Positions 62,701 through 64,000 of a stretch of 64,000 nt of DNA are shown in pieces. The position numbers and the translations under genes were made by a program. The stretch covers positions 248,001 to 312,000 of the forward strand of contig KV918810.1 of NCBI GenBank assembly GCA_002049455.2, in the 5' to 3' direction. Below the pieces are notes generated by a model that saw only the letters and a list, made by a program, of their open reading frames with translations, had not been told where the DNA came from and searched no databases. This stretch comes from Porphyra umbilicalis (taxonomy: Eukaryota; Rhodophyta; Bangiophyceae; Bangiales; Bangiaceae). The stretch's first letter is position 1, and each line of letters starts with the position of its first letter.

Positions 62701-63623
62701 AAGCTGAGAGCTCGTCACACGAAGCGTCACATGAACGAAAGAACTGCAAAGAAAGGGCCTCAGTGCAGTGGAGAAACGCTTCTGGCTGGCCGAATTCCCA
62801 ACTCCTACTCAACCCCTTCGTGGCAACCAGACGGGCTTGCCTCATGCTTTCTCGACTAAGAGGCGTCACCAGAGCTGAAATCGAGGAGATTGACAAGGAA
62901 ATCAAATACTTCGTGTAGAACCACTACGCTAAGATCGACTGGGGAACGGCCGAGCGGCTGTCGCTGTGCCTTTCGAATATTGCTGCTCTTGCTGACATTG
63001 TTCGCTTGCTGTCGGCGTGCGGCCCTGCTTGGATCGTTTGTCAGTTTCGAATGGAGCGCAAGACTGGTGCGCTCGGCAAGTTGATTCGGTTGGAGTGGAA
63101 ACCCCACGACAACCTCGACCGGAATGCATCAAGACAAATAAAGGCGGACCTCGTCATCTCATTTGGTGAGCAGAATTTACTGGCGGAGTGGGCAGATGCT
63201 ACCGGGCAACACGTTGCAGCACCAGTTCTCCTTGCTGGTACCTTGACGGTCTCTGACGGTGCCGGACCCGACTCTGCACTGCTCCCGCGTCGGGCGGCAC
63301 CCGCCTGCCTAAACATGGATGAGCTGGATACGTTGCGGGCCGTGCTTCAGCAAGAGAATGCTGTCGAGATCCCAGAGGAAATTCATGCCAGAAAACACTT
63401 TTGGGCTAAGTTGGCTTCCGGCAAGATCGCCGGTTCCGAGCGAGTCGGCTCGGACTCGGACAAGCACCGGCGTCGAAACTACTTGGTGTGGATCAACTCG
63501 AGCGAGAAGTTCTTCCTCCAGGACGGTTCAGTGGGGCAGCGCCCTGTCTCGACCTTTGGCGCGGTGCGACACTACGCCGTGGTCTTCATAGACCGCCGTT
63601 CCATGAAATTTGCATATGTGTAA
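59792..63623 (+). pseudogene. Tnp2-like (CACTA/EnSpm-type) transposase, heavily decayed
   Basis: Fragments of one protein in order on the plus strand, in at least two frames with many stops. 59792-60000: finger-like CYCYFCNDAGEGPPQLVVRS then QWLAHKKYHKSR. 60680-60960: CTTCGAGLYEADGKPAKQIT, WSLIAWLTQLLGDLVIGNSV, DGVHDYPHGANYQHYRDQGL, as in Tnp2. 61029-61200: SPDERTRIQYQLLLKVMPGP. 61550-61879: ATPYDTMHVVLLNVVPHLWK, IGRELCGTRRTVPTAQARPL, FKAVDWLHFTQ. 62842-63120: ACGPAWIVCQFRMERKTGAL, LIRLEWKPHDNLDRNASRQ (DUF4218-like). Gly/Ala repeat insertion at 60085-60215. Assignment to Tnp2/CACTA is from motif memory; a related KDZ-type element is the alternative. Confidence 0.7.
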
Positions 63624-64000
63624 CGCACGCAGTCCACCACGGACCGCCTTGGTGCGTATGAGTACGCGGGAGTGAGTTTTGGCATCGAGTGCATCCTCTT
63701 GCTCGGGGGAGTGCCTTTTAGGTGCTCGTAGGGGCTATTCATGAAGTCGTGGGGACGTTGGAGAGAGAGGGTGTGCACTTTATTTTGCACGCTCGGGAGC
63801 CGTTCTCCAATGCCATTAGGGCAGTATGACGGCCTGCGAGTGGGGGCGCTAGTATATCATTTTGCCTTTCTTCTGCTTCCGTTTTTAGAACTTGTCTGTA
63901 AATCCCAGTCATTCGAGTTTCTACTCTAGCAGCGGACCCCCACCGATCTCAGTATGATCTCGGGCTGAGACCGTCCCTCAGCCGCACGATCTGGGACAAG
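63624..64000. other. window end, nothing recognised
   Basis: Follows the decayed transposase. No ORF with a motif; possible right flank of the element. Confidence 0.4.

Overview
The window looks like nuclear DNA of a red alga, most likely a bangiophyte of the Porphyra/Pyropia type. The reasons are very GC-rich DNA with long G/C homopolymers, mostly intronless genes, a cyanobacterial-type tocopherol enzyme (homogentisate phytyltransferase), an N-terminus beginning MAAFVP like red-algal plastid transit peptides, and transposons of eukaryotic superfamilies. The species is inference; no organelle or rRNA marker is present. There are no operons, ribosome binding sites or CRISPR arrays.

Layout. 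1-18.4 kb is a gene island. It holds the 3' end of a beta-carbonic anhydrase (+), a pentatricopeptide-repeat (PPR) protein (-), a large unrecognised Gly/Ala/Pro-rich gene (-), a succinate dehydrogenase assembly factor 4 gene split over three frames (-), homogentisate phytyltransferase (+) and a MATE transporter (+). 18.4-33.2 kb is transposon land with two PIF/Harbinger-type elements, each a + strand transposase facing a - strand accessory gene, plus satellites and inverted repeats. 33.3-34.8 kb is one more cellular gene, a HEAT-repeat protein with a probable plastid transit peptide (-). 36.2-43.6 kb has a third Harbinger-type pair, two ~135-bp MITEs with pogo-like TA/CAG ends and a 180-bp tandem repeat. 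43.8-58 kb has two copies of a non-LTR-like retroelement that carries an initiator tRNA-Met sequence at its 5' end; the second copy is split by a 5.66-kb hAT-like insertion that holds a Tigger/pogo transposase. 58-64 kb has an unrecognised ORF and a decayed Tnp2 (CACTA-like) transposase.

How the parts work together. The cellular genes serve ordinary plastid and mitochondrial functions (inorganic carbon, tocopherol, organelle RNA, complex II assembly) and do not form a pathway together. The right-hand 45 kb is a record of repeated, nested transposition.

Quality note. In the PPR, SDHAF4 and HEAT genes and the Tigger transposase the reading frame jumps nine times. Each jump has the sign of one missing base, and the interval where the frame changes contains a G/C run. 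This is best explained by undercalled homopolymers in the assembly, so these genes are probably intact in the organism.
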